Of a stretch of DNA of 64,000 bases, positions 18,244 to 27,392 are shown piece after piece. The stretch's first letter is position 1; each line of letters opens with the position of its first letter. The stretch is taken from NCBI RefSeq assembly GCF_000186865.1, contig NW_008705590.1:267331-331330 (forward strand). Reading direction: 5' to 3'. Position numbers and translations under genes: made by a program. The notes beneath the pieces were generated by a model. It ran no database searches. It was not told the DNA's origin and saw nothing but the letters and a program-made list of their open reading frames with translations. This DNA is from Aureococcus anophagefferens. Lineage: Eukaryota > Sar > Pelagophyceae > Pelagomonadales > Pelagomonadaceae.

Positions 18244-20160
18244 ATGATCAGCAACGCAGCTCTCAGATTCGCGCTCGTGTTCGCCGCCGCGGGCGCGCTC
18301 GCGCCGGCATCGATCCACCTCGCGCGCCGCACCGGCGCGCTGCGGTCGACGGCGACGGCGACAGCACCAACGACCACAGCGACGACGCGCACGGCGCGCA
18401 TCCTCGAGCACCTCGAGGCCGAGGGCGACGGCGCCGGCGCGGGCGCGTCGGGCACGCTCCGCGGCATCGAGGGCCTGGACCGCGCGTGGGCGCAGCTCCG
18501 GCGGCCGACGGGCGGCCCGGCGCCGGCGCCCTTCGTCACCGAGGGCGACGTCGGCGCCGCCGCGCCGGAGTTCGACGTCGTCGTCCTCGGCGGCACGCTC
18601 GGCGTCTTCGCCGCGGCCGCGTTCCAGAAGCGGGGCCTCAAGGTCTGCGTCGTCGAGCGCGGCCCGCTCGTGGGCCGGAACCAGGAGTGGAACCTGTCCC
18701 TCGACGAGGTCTACGACCTCGTCGAGGCCGGCGCGCTCGAGCCCGGCGACGTCGACGGCGCCGTCGGGTCGCCCGGCAGGTACGAGGTCCTCGCCGGCGG
18801 CGCCGGCGACCTCGTCGCGTCGCACTTCGGGAGCGTGCGCGCGGGCTTCAACGACCGCGAGGTCGGGCCGACGGGCTCCGGCGGCGCGCTCCAGGAGGTC
18901 TGGCTCCCGAGCGTGCTGAACGTGGGCGTGCGGCCCGACGTCGCCGTCGCGCGCGCGCGGAAAAACCTCGAGGCGCGCGGCGGCGTCGTCCGGGAGCGGA
19001 CGGCCTGCGAGGGCGTCAGAGTCGGGGCCGGGTGCGCCGTCGTGGCGCTCGCGGGGGGCGAGACCATCGCGGCGCGGCTCGTCGTGGACGCCATGGGCAA
19101 CGCGTCGCCGATCGCGCGGCAGGCGCGGCGCGAGGCGAACGACGGCGCGGACCCGAAGCCGAGCGGCATCTGCTGCGTCGTGGGCACGCTCATGCGCGGC
19201 TTCGACGCCGACAACAGCTTCGGCGACCTCATCTACACGAACGAGGACGCGCGCGTCGGCGGGCCGGACCGCCAGTACTTTTGGGAGGCGTTTCCGGCGA
19301 TGTCGGTCGGCGCCGACGCGCGGACGACGTACCTCTTCACCTACATGGACGCCGACGAGCTGCGGGAGCACACGGTCCTGGACCAGTTCGAAGACTACTG
19401 GGACATGCTGCCCGCGTACCAGCGGCACAACGCGAAAAGCCTCGCGGGCGGCGGGCGCGGCGACGCCGTGGAGCGCGCGCTCGACGCCGGCGACCTGACG
19501 CTGGAGCGGTGCCTCTTCGGCCTCTTCCCGACCTTCAAGGACTCGCCGCTGCCGAGCCGCTGGGACCGCGTCCTCGCCGTGGGCGACGCGTCGGGCGTGC
19601 AGTCGCCGCTGTCGTTCGGCGGCTTTGGCGCGCTCACGCGCCACCTCGGCCGCGTCACCGACGCCGTCGCGGAGGCTTTGGACGCCGGGGCCCTGGCTAA
19701 GGGCGACCTCGCGGCGGTCAACGGCTACGCGCCGAACATCGCGGCGACGTGGATGTTCCAGCGGAGCTTCGTGCACCCCGTCGGTTCAAATCGTCCCGCG
19801 GCCTTCGTGAACCGCCTCATGCGCCAAAACTACGAGAACATGGAGGCCCTCGGCGACGACGTGCTGCGGCCCTTCAACCAGGACGTCGTCCAGCCGCGCG
19901 CGCTGCTGCGGGTCCTCGCGCTCGCGACGGCGAGGGACCCGCTCAACATCCCCGCGCTGCTCTTCTACATCGGCCCCAAGGAGCTCGCGGAGTGGCTCGG
20001 CCACTTCGGGGCCATGCTCGTCTACGACCTCCTCCACCACGCGCTCGGCGCGCCCGTGCGCGGCTGGGCGGACCGGCTCCCGGACGCGCGGAACGCGTAC
20101 CGCCTCCGGCGCCTCGCCGACGCCTGGGAGTACGGCGCGGGCATGGACTACGGGCACTAA
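18244..20160 (+). CDS. FAD-dependent oxidoreductase, lycopene-cyclase/halogenase-like, plastid-type leader
   Basis: Single open exon of 638 residues. The leader MISNAALRFALVFAAAGALA followed by APAS and a Ser/Thr/Arg-rich stretch resembles the bipartite signal plus transit peptides of heterokont plastid proteins (an ASAFAP-like junction). A Rossmann dinucleotide motif (VVVLGGTLGVFAAAAFQKRG then VVERG) lies near residues 102-130. A second flavin-binding motif (RVLAVGDASGVQSPLSFGGF) near residue 442 is typical of the flavoprotein group that includes lycopene cyclases, geranylgeranyl reductases and flavin halogenases. The C-terminus is hydrophobic and may bind a membrane. The substrate cannot be deduced; a pigment or lipid role is plausible. 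Confidence 0.7.
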   Translation: MISNAALRFALVFAAAGALAPASIHLARRTGALRSTATATAPTTTATTRTARILEHLEAEGDGAGAGASGTLRGIEGLDRAWAQLRRPTGGPAPAPFVTEGDVGAAAPEFDVVVLGGTLGVFAAAAFQKRGLKVCVVERGPLVGRNQEWNLSLDEVYDLVEAGALEPGDVDGAVGSPGRYEVLAGGAGDLVASHFGSVRAGFNDREVGPTGSGGALQEVWLPSVLNVGVRPDVAVARARKNLEARGGVVRERTACEGVRVGAGCAVVALAGGETIAARLVVDAMGNASPIARQARREANDGADPKPSGICCVVGTLMRGFDADNSFGDLIYTNEDARVGGPDRQYFWEAFPAMSVGADARTTYLFTYMDADELREHTVLDQFEDYWDMLPAYQRHNAKSLAGGGRGDAVERALDAGDLTLERCLFGLFPTFKDSPLPSRWDRVLAVGDASGVQSPLSFGGFGALTRHLGRVTDAVAEALDAGALAKGDLAAVNGYAPNIAATWMFQRSFVHPVGSNRPAAFVNRLMRQNYENMEALGDDVLRPFNQDVVQPRALLRVLALATARDPLNIPALLFYIGPKELAEWLGHFGAMLVYDLLHHALGAPVRGWADRLPDARNAYRLRRLADAWEYGAGMDYGH

Positions 20161-20199
20161 CACTACGGCCATACTACACGCCTTTTAGAACACGGCACA

Positions 20200-20913
20200 T
20201 TACAGCTCCGTGGGCCGGCGCTTCCGCCGCCGCTTCCTCCGCGGCGGCTGCCCCCGGGACCGCCGCGCGTTCTCGTCCGGCGAGCGCGCGTAGATCTTCT
20301 CGTAGAGCTCGTTGCGGTGGCCGTCGTCGAGGTCGTCGGAGACCTTCCGCGCGCGGCCCGCCTCGCTCGCCGCGTAGAAGCGCGCCGCGTCGCCGCCCGC
20401 GGGCTTGCAGTAGAGCAGCTCGACCCCGGGCTGCGCGAGGACCCACGCCCGCAGGCCGTCGTCGGCGTCCTCGCCCATGAACCAGACGCGGAGGACCGTG
20501 GGCTTGATGTCGTGGACGCGCACGGACGCCATCTCGACGGAGCCGCGGGCGATCGCGGCCTGCCACCTGGCCGCGAGCGCGTTCGCGTCCGCGTCGTCGG
20601 CGGCCGTCGCGTCGTTCAGGTGCGCGAACCAGGTCTGCACCGTCGTCCGGCCCGCGGCGCGCGGCTCCGCGGGCGGCGCCTCGCCCCGCGCCTCGGCGAG
20701 CTTCGCGTCGACCTGGGCCTTGAGGGACCGGGCGTTCGCCGCCTCGGTCCGCGCGTCGCGCCAGCGCTGCGAGTCCTCGTGCCAGTCCTCGCTGTCGGCC
20801 TCGTCGTAGCTCGCCTCGAGGGCCTCGAGGTCCACGGGCCTGTTGAACTCGCTGCTCTTTGCGCTCGCGTATGCGAGCACGAGCAGGAGGGCTGGGCCTC
20901 GCCGGGCTGCCAT
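20200..20913 (-). CDS. ER-luminal MESD-like protein (putative chaperone)
   Basis: 237 residues from ATG 20913. Signal peptide MAARRGPALLLVLAYASAK. A charged helix follows (YDEADSEDWHEDSQRWRD), then a thioredoxin-like beta-alpha domain (TTVQTWFAHLN, ALAARWQAAIA, LRVWFMGED, LRAWVLAQPGVELLYCKP). The acidic helix, WQ-containing helix and strand order resemble MESD, the chaperone of LRP-type receptors, but identity is low. The C-terminus is a strongly basic PRRKRRRKRR tail rather than a clear ER-retention signal. It converges on the FAD gene with 39 bp between stops. Confidence 0.45.
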   Translation of the reverse strand: MAARRGPALLLVLAYASAKSSEFNRPVDLEALEASYDEADSEDWHEDSQRWRDARTEAANARSLKAQVDAKLAEARGEAPPAEPRAAGRTTVQTWFAHLNDATAADDADANALAARWQAAIARGSVEMASVRVHDIKPTVLRVWFMGEDADDGLRAWVLAQPGVELLYCKPAGGDAARFYAASEAGRARKVSDDLDDGHRNELYEKIYARSPDENARRSRGQPPRRKRRRKRRPTEL

Positions 20914-21120
20914 CGCGTTCACGAAGGGCAATGCTGACCTCAGGCATTTGGTTTCTCCACTTGCACGTGACCTACTTACTTAGAAGAGCCTAAGAAGGCG
21001 TTGATGTCCTGGCCTGTGTCGTCAGCCAACCGGAGTGGAAACCGAGGCTGAATTAGCCACTTTTCCGAAAGTGAACTAACAGGGCCTAGGAGATTCTTCG
21101 TTCCTGGCCGACAGGGCCTA

Positions 21121-22374
21121 CTAAGCGTCGTTCGCGCCGAGGCGGTCGAGGGCTTCGCGGGCGTCGGATAGGGACTGGCGCGCCAAGGGTTTCATCATAC
21201 CGTCGAGGTTTCCGTATTTGCCACTGGCAATCGCGGATGCCATATTCTCAAGTGCAGTGCCTTTGGCAACCGCGCGCTCGTACCAGCGTCTGGCTTCGTC
21301 GAGGTCGCGTTCGATGAAGTTCTCGCCATATTCATAGAATTCGCCCAGTATTTTGTAGCTCTGGATATGTCCTTGGTCAGCGGCGAGCCGCAAGTAGCTG
21401 AGCCCTTCCGCTTTGTTTTGTTCAACGAGGAAACCGCCGAGGATGAACTGCCCGTCCGTGTCCCCCCGGTCCGCGGCCATCCGAAACAGCTGCAACGCCT
21501 TCTTCAGGTCTACTTTGACACCACCAGCTTCGCGTCCTGGAAAGACTAGACGCCCTAACCTCACCATCGCTTCCACGCTCCCGAGCTCCACGGCGCGCTT
21601 GTAAATCTTCGCGGCCTTCTTATACGATTTCACGAGGCCGTTTCGTGTGAAATCACCGTTTTCGTAAGACTGGCCCAGCTGTGAAAGAGCTTCCGGAAGA
21701 TCATTTTCCACGTGGCGACGCAGCCGCGCCAGCTCCTCCGAAATGCTTTCTGCGCGCGGCGTGCGGCAGAGAGGACATGGCCCATCTCGAACTTTTCCGC
21801 GGCAATGAAAGCAAAGAACTCGGCAGCAGCACATTTGAAACACACGCACACAATTCGGGTCCCAGTCCTCTAAACAGACCGGGCAACATGAGCCATACCG
21901 CGCCGACTCCAGCTGCCGCTCCGGGTTCGCCTCGCGCCGCGCGCGGGCGGCCTCGTGTTCCGCCGCGATGCGCGCGCGGACCTCGTCGGCGTGCGAACGC
22001 GGCGCGGGGCCGTAGACCACCTCCGGCGGCGTCGACGGCGGGGGCGTCGGCGCTCGGTCCCGCGCCGCTTCCGCCCGAATCTTCTTGCACGCCTTTCGGT
22101 GTCCGCGGTCGCGCCAGTCGACGCGTTGACAATCCGTCGAGCAGTACCTGCCCGGGTCGCGCGTCGTGGCCGCGCGCCGCCCCCGACCCGTTCGCGCCGG
22201 CGCGCACTGTGTCGTCCCGCAGGGGCAGTTGAGCTTGGCCTTCTCGCCGCAGATGGTGCAGGTCAAACGGAGACGCAGTTCTTTCGCCCGGGCCTTGACT
22301 AGCTCGAATTCTTTTTGCTTTTTCTGCCAGTCCATCAGCTCCGGGGGGGCGGGTTCGTCTCCGTCTTTTGGCAT
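21121..22374 (-). CDS. MYND zinc finger - RING - Sel1-repeat protein (paralogue 1)
   Basis: About 397 residues if the 60-bp intron 22148-22207 is removed. An N-terminal MYND finger (CTICGEKAKLNCPCG, YCSTDCQRVDWRDRGHRKAC) is followed by a Pro-rich linker, a C3HC4-like RING (CCPVCLEDW...CPLCRTPR) and four to five Sel1-like repeats (KAAKIYKRAVELGSVEAMVR, KALQLFRMAADRGDTDGQFI, YLRLAADQGHIQSYKILGEF, EARRWYERAVAKG). MYND and Sel1 modules bind proteins, and RING suggests ubiquitin ligase activity; substrate unknown. Unspliced, the intron adds 20 residues in frame without a stop. Its sister gene is at 26101. The Sel1 half is visibly less GC-rich than the MYND half. Confidence 0.8.
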   Translation of the reverse strand: MPKDGDEPAPPELMDWQKKQKEFELVKARAKELRLRLTCTICGEKAKLNCPCGTTQCAPARTGRGRRAATTRDPGRYCSTDCQRVDWRDRGHRKACKKIRAEAARDRAPTPPPSTPPEVVYGPAPRSHADEVRARIAAEHEAARARREANPERQLESARYGSCCPVCLEDWDPNCVRVFQMCCCRVLCFHCRGKVRDGPCPLCRTPRAESISEELARLRRHVENDLPEALSQLGQSYENGDFTRNGLVKSYKKAAKIYKRAVELGSVEAMVRLGRLVFPGREAGGVKVDLKKALQLFRMAADRGDTDGQFILGGFLVEQNKAEGLSYLRLAADQGHIQSYKILGEFYEYGENFIERDLDEARRWYERAVAKGTALENMASAIASGKYGNLDGMMKPLARQSLSDAREALDRLGANDA

Positions 22375-22516
22375 AATTGCTCCCGCCGCGGGGCGCGTTG
22401 TCGGTCTCCTTGCGCCCACACCACTTGGCTCGCTCGCTAAAATTTTAGATCCTCGCCACAAGAATTGTCAAGATCCACAAGCACGCGCGCCGGCCGGCTT
22501 GCGAGCTCAAGCCGCG

Positions 22517-25500
22517 ATGAAGGCCTCCTTCTCTACCCTCCTCTTCCTCGCCGTCGGCGCCCAGGCCAACACGCCACCTGTCAAGGTCTCGACCTACGAC
22601 GCCCTGAACGCAGCCGTTCTCAACGGCGACCACAAGATCTTGGTGGAAAGCGATATCACCTTCGCCGCCCCTATTGAGATCCCCGCGGGCAAGAACATCC
22701 GAATCTACGCGAAAAAAAACGCCCGGCAGACGCTCGACGGCAACGGCGAGACGCAGCTCTTCCGCGTCGACGGGACGCTCACGCTCCAACACCTCGTGCT
22801 CGCGGAGGGCTACGCGACGAACGGCTTCTGCTCGTACACCGAAAACTCCGGCGAGGCCTGCGGCGGCGGCGCCGTGCACGTCGACGTGGACGCGCACCTC
22901 ATCGTCGACGGCTGCGCCTTCCGGGACTCGCAGGCGCGCTACGGCGGCGCGATCTACACCTACGGCGGCGCCGTCGACGTCTCCGGCTCGACGTTCACGG
23001 AGAACGGCGCCTACGAGGCCGGCGGCGCCGTCTGGACCTACGCGCACGTGGCGCTCTCGATCTCGAACTGCGAGTTCACGGGCAACGTCGCCATCAAGGC
23101 CGGCGCGGTCTTCACCGGCGGCGACGCGACCATCGCCGACTCGACGTTCTCGGGCAACGTCGCGACGGCCTCGGAGCCGTCCGACGACGACCACGCGGGC
23201 GGCTTCTGGGGCGGCGAGGGCGGCGCGATCTGGGTCAACGAGGACACGGTGCGCGTCGACCGCTGCGCCTTCGAGGGCAACCGCGCGCGCACCGAGGGCG
23301 CGGCGATCTACGTCCGGAACCTCGGCGAGGCCGTCGTCGCCGCGACGACCTTTTCGGGCAACCAAGCGGACTGCGACGGCGTCGTGACGACGGGCCGCTA
23401 CTCCTGCGTCGAGGGCCTCGACGACGTCCACCCGGCGTCGGACCGCGCGGTCGTCGACTGCCGCGACGACTGCCCGGGCGGGAGCGTCGGCGCGTGCGCG
23501 CCCGTCGGCGACGGCGTCTGCCAGAGCTGCGCCTGCGAGCTCGAGACGGGCGCGTCGACGGCCCTGGTCCTCGAGGACGTGAACCCCGGGGCCTTCAATG
23601 CGAACGCGGACGCGCGCGCGGCGTTCGAGGCGGACGTCGGCGGCCGCCTCGGCCTCGTCGTCGACGGCGACAACGCCATCGACTGGGTCGTCGCGTCGCC
23701 CCTCGCGGTCCACGACTACGGCTACACGGACGACGCGAAGGTCACCTTCGGCGTCGCCGGCGACGCGGACGCGCTCCTCGCGGCGCTTCTGGAAGCGCTG
23801 AACGTCGGCGGCATCCCCGGCTGGGCCGTGGACCTCGGGCCGCTCGGCGCGGCGCCCGTCGACGTCGCCGCGTCGCGCGAGGCGGCGGAGACGGAGACCT
23901 TCGACCGCACGGAGCCCGGCGACACAGCCGTCGCGTCGTCGGCGATCGTCGTCGACGGCCTCGACGCCGCGGACGTCGACGCGGACGGCGACGTGCTCGA
24001 GGGCCTCGCCGCGGCCGTCGCACTCGCCATCGGCGCCGCGCCGAACCAGGTCGCCAACGTCGCCGCCAAGTGGTACCCGGCCTACGAGGGCACGGACCTC
24101 TACACGAATTTGGCGTCCACGGTCCACTTCGACGTCGCCGTCCGCGCGTGGCCGTGTGGAAATCAAATCTTCAACCCGACTTCAATGTGCGCGTAATCGA
24201 CCGATTTGGACCAGACTCTTTCGCCGTGCTTCGAGAACTCGCTGAGAGCAATCGATTCGTCCAAAAATCAGCCGAATCGACTTCGATTTGACCGAGCTAG
24301 AGAATTCTGAAGTTTGGCCCCGACGTCCCAGCTCACTGGTTGATTTCCACACAGGCGCGTGGCCGACGAAGCACTGGAGCAGCGACTCCTTCACGGACGC
24401 CGCGGGGCTCGAGGCCGCGCTCGAGGCGGCCCTCGACGGCGGCGGCCTCGCGGCGGCCGTCGCGAACGAGCGCGCGCTCCGCACCGCCGTGCTCGACGAG
24501 GCCGCGACGCGGACCGCGATCGCCGCGCAGACGTCCGCGGGGCCCCACGGCCGGGTGACGCGCGCGACCTCGTCCGCCGTCGTCCTCTCGGGCGTCTCCG
24601 CGGCGGCCTTCGCCGACGACGGCGACGCGGCCGGCGCCTTCGCCGAGGCGCTCGCCGACGCGCTCGCGGTCGACGCGGGCGCCGTCTCCGCCGTCGAGGC
24701 GACGGCGCCCGGCGCCTACGGGTCGCAGCGGGCGCAGGTCGCCTTCGAGCTCGACGACCGGCGCGACGCGCGCCTCGTGCTCGACGACCTCTACCGCGTC
24801 GCGCTCGTCGACACGACGCTCAACGACTACCTCCGCGAGTCCGACGTCGCGGCGCTCCGCGGCGCGGCCATCGACTGGGGGGAGACGACGCGGTCCCTCG
24901 AGACGCTGACCTTCACGCACGCCAAGGACGACGGCACGCCCGCCGCGGCGACGCACGCGATCGTACTCGACGGCGTCGCCCCCGACGTGCTCGCGGCCGA
25001 CGCCGACGCGCTGCGGGCCTTCGCGACGTCCTGCGCCGCGGTCTTAGGCGCGTCGCACCTCCAGGTCTCGGGCGTCACGTCGACGGCCTACCACTACGTC
25101 GCCGGCGACGAGTTGTGGGTCGAGTCCTGCCCGACGCTCGAGGCGCTGCCCGAGGACTCGGCGCTGTGCCCCGACGACCTCGACCTCGACGCGTGCGACG
25201 CGCCGGGCCGCGCGATCGGCGACCTCTGCGAGGGCGACGGCGAGTGCGGCACGGACAAGCACCTCGACAACTGCGGGAACGCCGACGACAAGAACGCGGA
25301 CATCTACCGCGTCGTCGCGGACATCTACCGCGGGCCGGCGCACGCGGGCGTCGTGCCCCGCGGCGCGCTCGTCGCCTTCGACGTCGCGCTGCGCGCGTGG
25401 CCCGCGCGGTCGACGCCCCTGCGCACGGCCGGCGCGACCAAGGCCGCGCTCCTCGGCGCCCTCGACGGGCCCTTCGCGGACGCCTTCCGCAAGTACGGCG

Positions 25501-25985
25501 CGGGCACGGCGCTCGCCGGCGCCGCGATCAACTTCGTCGGCTCCGTCGCCGCGCTCGACGGCGAGGCCGTCTGCTGCGCGGCGCCCGACGACGACCACCA
25601 CGGCGCGCACCACGATCCCGACGACCACGAGTCGGTCCACGACGCCGCCGCGCACCACGGCGCGCACCCCGCGCCCGCCTCCTCCAAGAAGTCGTCGTCG
25701 TCGTCCGACTCGTCGGCCGTCGTCGCCGCGGCCGTCGCCGCCATCGGGCTCGTGATCGTCCTCGGCGCCTTCGCCGGCTACCGCGTCCGCCGGCGCTCGT
25801 CGCCGCGCGAGACGGCGCACGCGGGCGACGTCGAGCTCGAGGACGTCGAGCCCGACCGGGCGGCGGCCCTGGGCACCTTCCCGAAGGAGCACCCGAGCCG
25901 CGTCTCCGACTCGCGCCTCTTCCCGATCAAGCAGGCCCACCGCGAGACCAAGTCCCCCCTCTACCCGAACGCGGAGATGATCTGA
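22517..25985 (+). CDS. Large type I membrane protein with parallel beta-helix ectodomain
   Basis: Exons 22517-24143 and 24355-25985, 1085 residues. Signal peptide MKASFSTLLFLAVGAQA. Residues about 20-300 are a right-handed beta-helix with polymorphic-outer-membrane-type repeats (GGGAVHVDVD, GGAIYTYGG, GGAVWTYAH, GGAIWVNED), then a Cys-rich segment (CRDDCPGGSVGACAP, CQSCACE) and several alpha/beta modules of about 150 residues. A His/Asp-rich stretch (DDDHHGAHHDPDDHE) precedes one transmembrane helix (VVAAAVAAIGLVIVLGAFAG) and a basic cytoplasmic tail. Probably an adhesion or glycan-interacting surface protein. It lies between two divergent MYND/RING/Sel1 paralogues. Confidence 0.75.
24144..24354 (-). 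mobile_element. Introner element, family B, in beta-helix protein gene
   Basis: Intron of exactly 211 bp, phase 1. TSD GCGCGTGG, extendable to GCGCGTGGCCG. Ends CCGTGTGGAAATCAA and TTGATTTCCACACAG. Donor GC from the TSD; acceptor CAG from the element. Splicing restores VAVRAWPTKHW. Core orientation is opposite to the gene. Confidence 0.9.
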
Positions 25986-26100
25986 GCGCGTTTCCAAGTA
26001 GTGCTCGAGAGGTCTAAATACACATCCCATGTTGTTTTTAGCGATTATCCACAAAAACCAGGGGCGGCAGACTGATCGAGGAGGAGACGGCGACGAAACG

Positions 26101-27288
26101 ATGGACCAAACAAACGAACGGAGTAATACGACAGAAGATGAGCGCGGGGAGCCGGAATGGAGGATCAAACAGCGAGAATTCGAGCAGAGGAAGGCGCGGG
26201 TCAAACTCGATCTCAAGACCTGCACGATTTGCGGCGCAGAGAACGCCAAGCTATGCAAGGGCTGCGGCTCCGTGGCGTACTGTTCGACTGCTTGTCAACG
26301 AGTCGACTGGCGCGAGCGGGGTCACCGGAAGGCGTGCAACAAGATCCGAGACGAACGCGCGGCGGAAGCGGCGCGGGCGGAAGCGCCGCCGTCGCCGCCG
26401 CGCGCGGTGTTCTACGGCCCCGCGCCGCGGTCGCACGCCGACGAGGTCCGCGCGCGCATCGCCGCGGAACACGAGATCGCTCGAGCGTTGCGCGAGGCGA
26501 ACCCGGAGCCGGAGCAGGTGAATGGGCGGTACGGTTCGCGGTGCCCGATCTGCTTTGACGACTGGGTCAATATCCACGACGTTAACATCAGAAGCTGTTG
26601 TTCTCGCCAAATCTGTCAACAGTGCGCCGCCAAGTTTCGAGGTAAGCCGTGTCCTCTCTGCCGAACGCCGGCATCCCAAACTTATGCTGAAGAATTGGCA
26701 AGAATCCAACGCCACGTGGATAACGACGTCCCGGAAGCGATGGCGCAGCTGGCAACTTTACACAGTGGCGGTAGACTCGGCCTCGTGAAATCCGGCCAGA
26801 AGGCCAAGGCGTTACTCAAGCGTGCCGTGGCCCTCGGATTTGTACCAGCGATGGCACAGCTTGCAATTCTATACCGAGACGGGGACGGCATCAAGCCAGA
26901 CCGAAGGAAGGCGAAGCGGTTGTTTCGCGCGGCCGCGGACCGTGGTCATGCAAACGCTCAATTTCAGTTGGCGAGGCTGCTTTATTATGACAATTATCAG
27001 GATAGCTCATGGGACATGGAGGACCACCTGCACTGGCTCAGAGCTGCCGCAGCGCAGCGCCATGCTGAGGCGGAATATATGCTTGGCTGTCACAGCGCGT
27101 CTGGCGACGGCAAACCTGGAGAGGAAGACCTCGACGAATGCAGACGCTGGTTGGCGCGCGCGGCCGACCATGGAGACAAAAAAGCGAGATATGTGCTCGA
27201 CCGGCTGACTGGTGTCGTGGATCCCGGCGTCGCTGTCGCTCTCTTCAAAGCGGCGCCGGCGGCGACGGCGCCCGGGCGCACTGGCTGA
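26101..27288 (+). CDS. MYND zinc finger - RING - Sel1-repeat protein (paralogue 2)
   Basis: 395 residues, no intron. MYND finger CTICGAENAKLCKGCGSVAY followed by CSTACQRVDWRERGHRKAC; RING-like CPICFDDW...CPLCRTPA; Sel1 repeats (KALLKRAVALGFVPAMAQLA, KAKRLFRAAADRGHANAQFQ, WLRAAAAQRHAEAEYMLGCH, CRRWLARAADHGDKKARYVL). The segment GPAPRSHADEVRARIAAEHE is identical in paralogue 1, so the duplication is fairly recent. It lacks the 60-bp intron of paralogue 1, which falls at the MYND tyrosine. An in-frame ATG at 26029 would add 24 residues. It converges on the SAC gene, with 104 bp between stops. Confidence 0.8.
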   Translation: MDQTNERSNTTEDERGEPEWRIKQREFEQRKARVKLDLKTCTICGAENAKLCKGCGSVAYCSTACQRVDWRERGHRKACNKIRDERAAEAARAEAPPSPPRAVFYGPAPRSHADEVRARIAAEHEIARALREANPEPEQVNGRYGSRCPICFDDWVNIHDVNIRSCCSRQICQQCAAKFRGKPCPLCRTPASQTYAEELARIQRHVDNDVPEAMAQLATLHSGGRLGLVKSGQKAKALLKRAVALGFVPAMAQLAILYRDGDGIKPDRRKAKRLFRAAADRGHANAQFQLARLLYYDNYQDSSWDMEDHLHWLRAAAAQRHAEAEYMLGCHSASGDGKPGEEDLDECRRWLARAADHGDKKARYVLDRLTGVVDPGVAVALFKAAPAATAPGRTG

Positions 27289-27392
27289 CCTCAAAGAGCT
27301 GCGATGCATGCCTGTTTTCTTCGCCCAATCCTCAGCACCAGTCGCTGTTATGCCGCCGCAAGCGCGCGTAAAAATCGGGAACGCGGCGCGCC

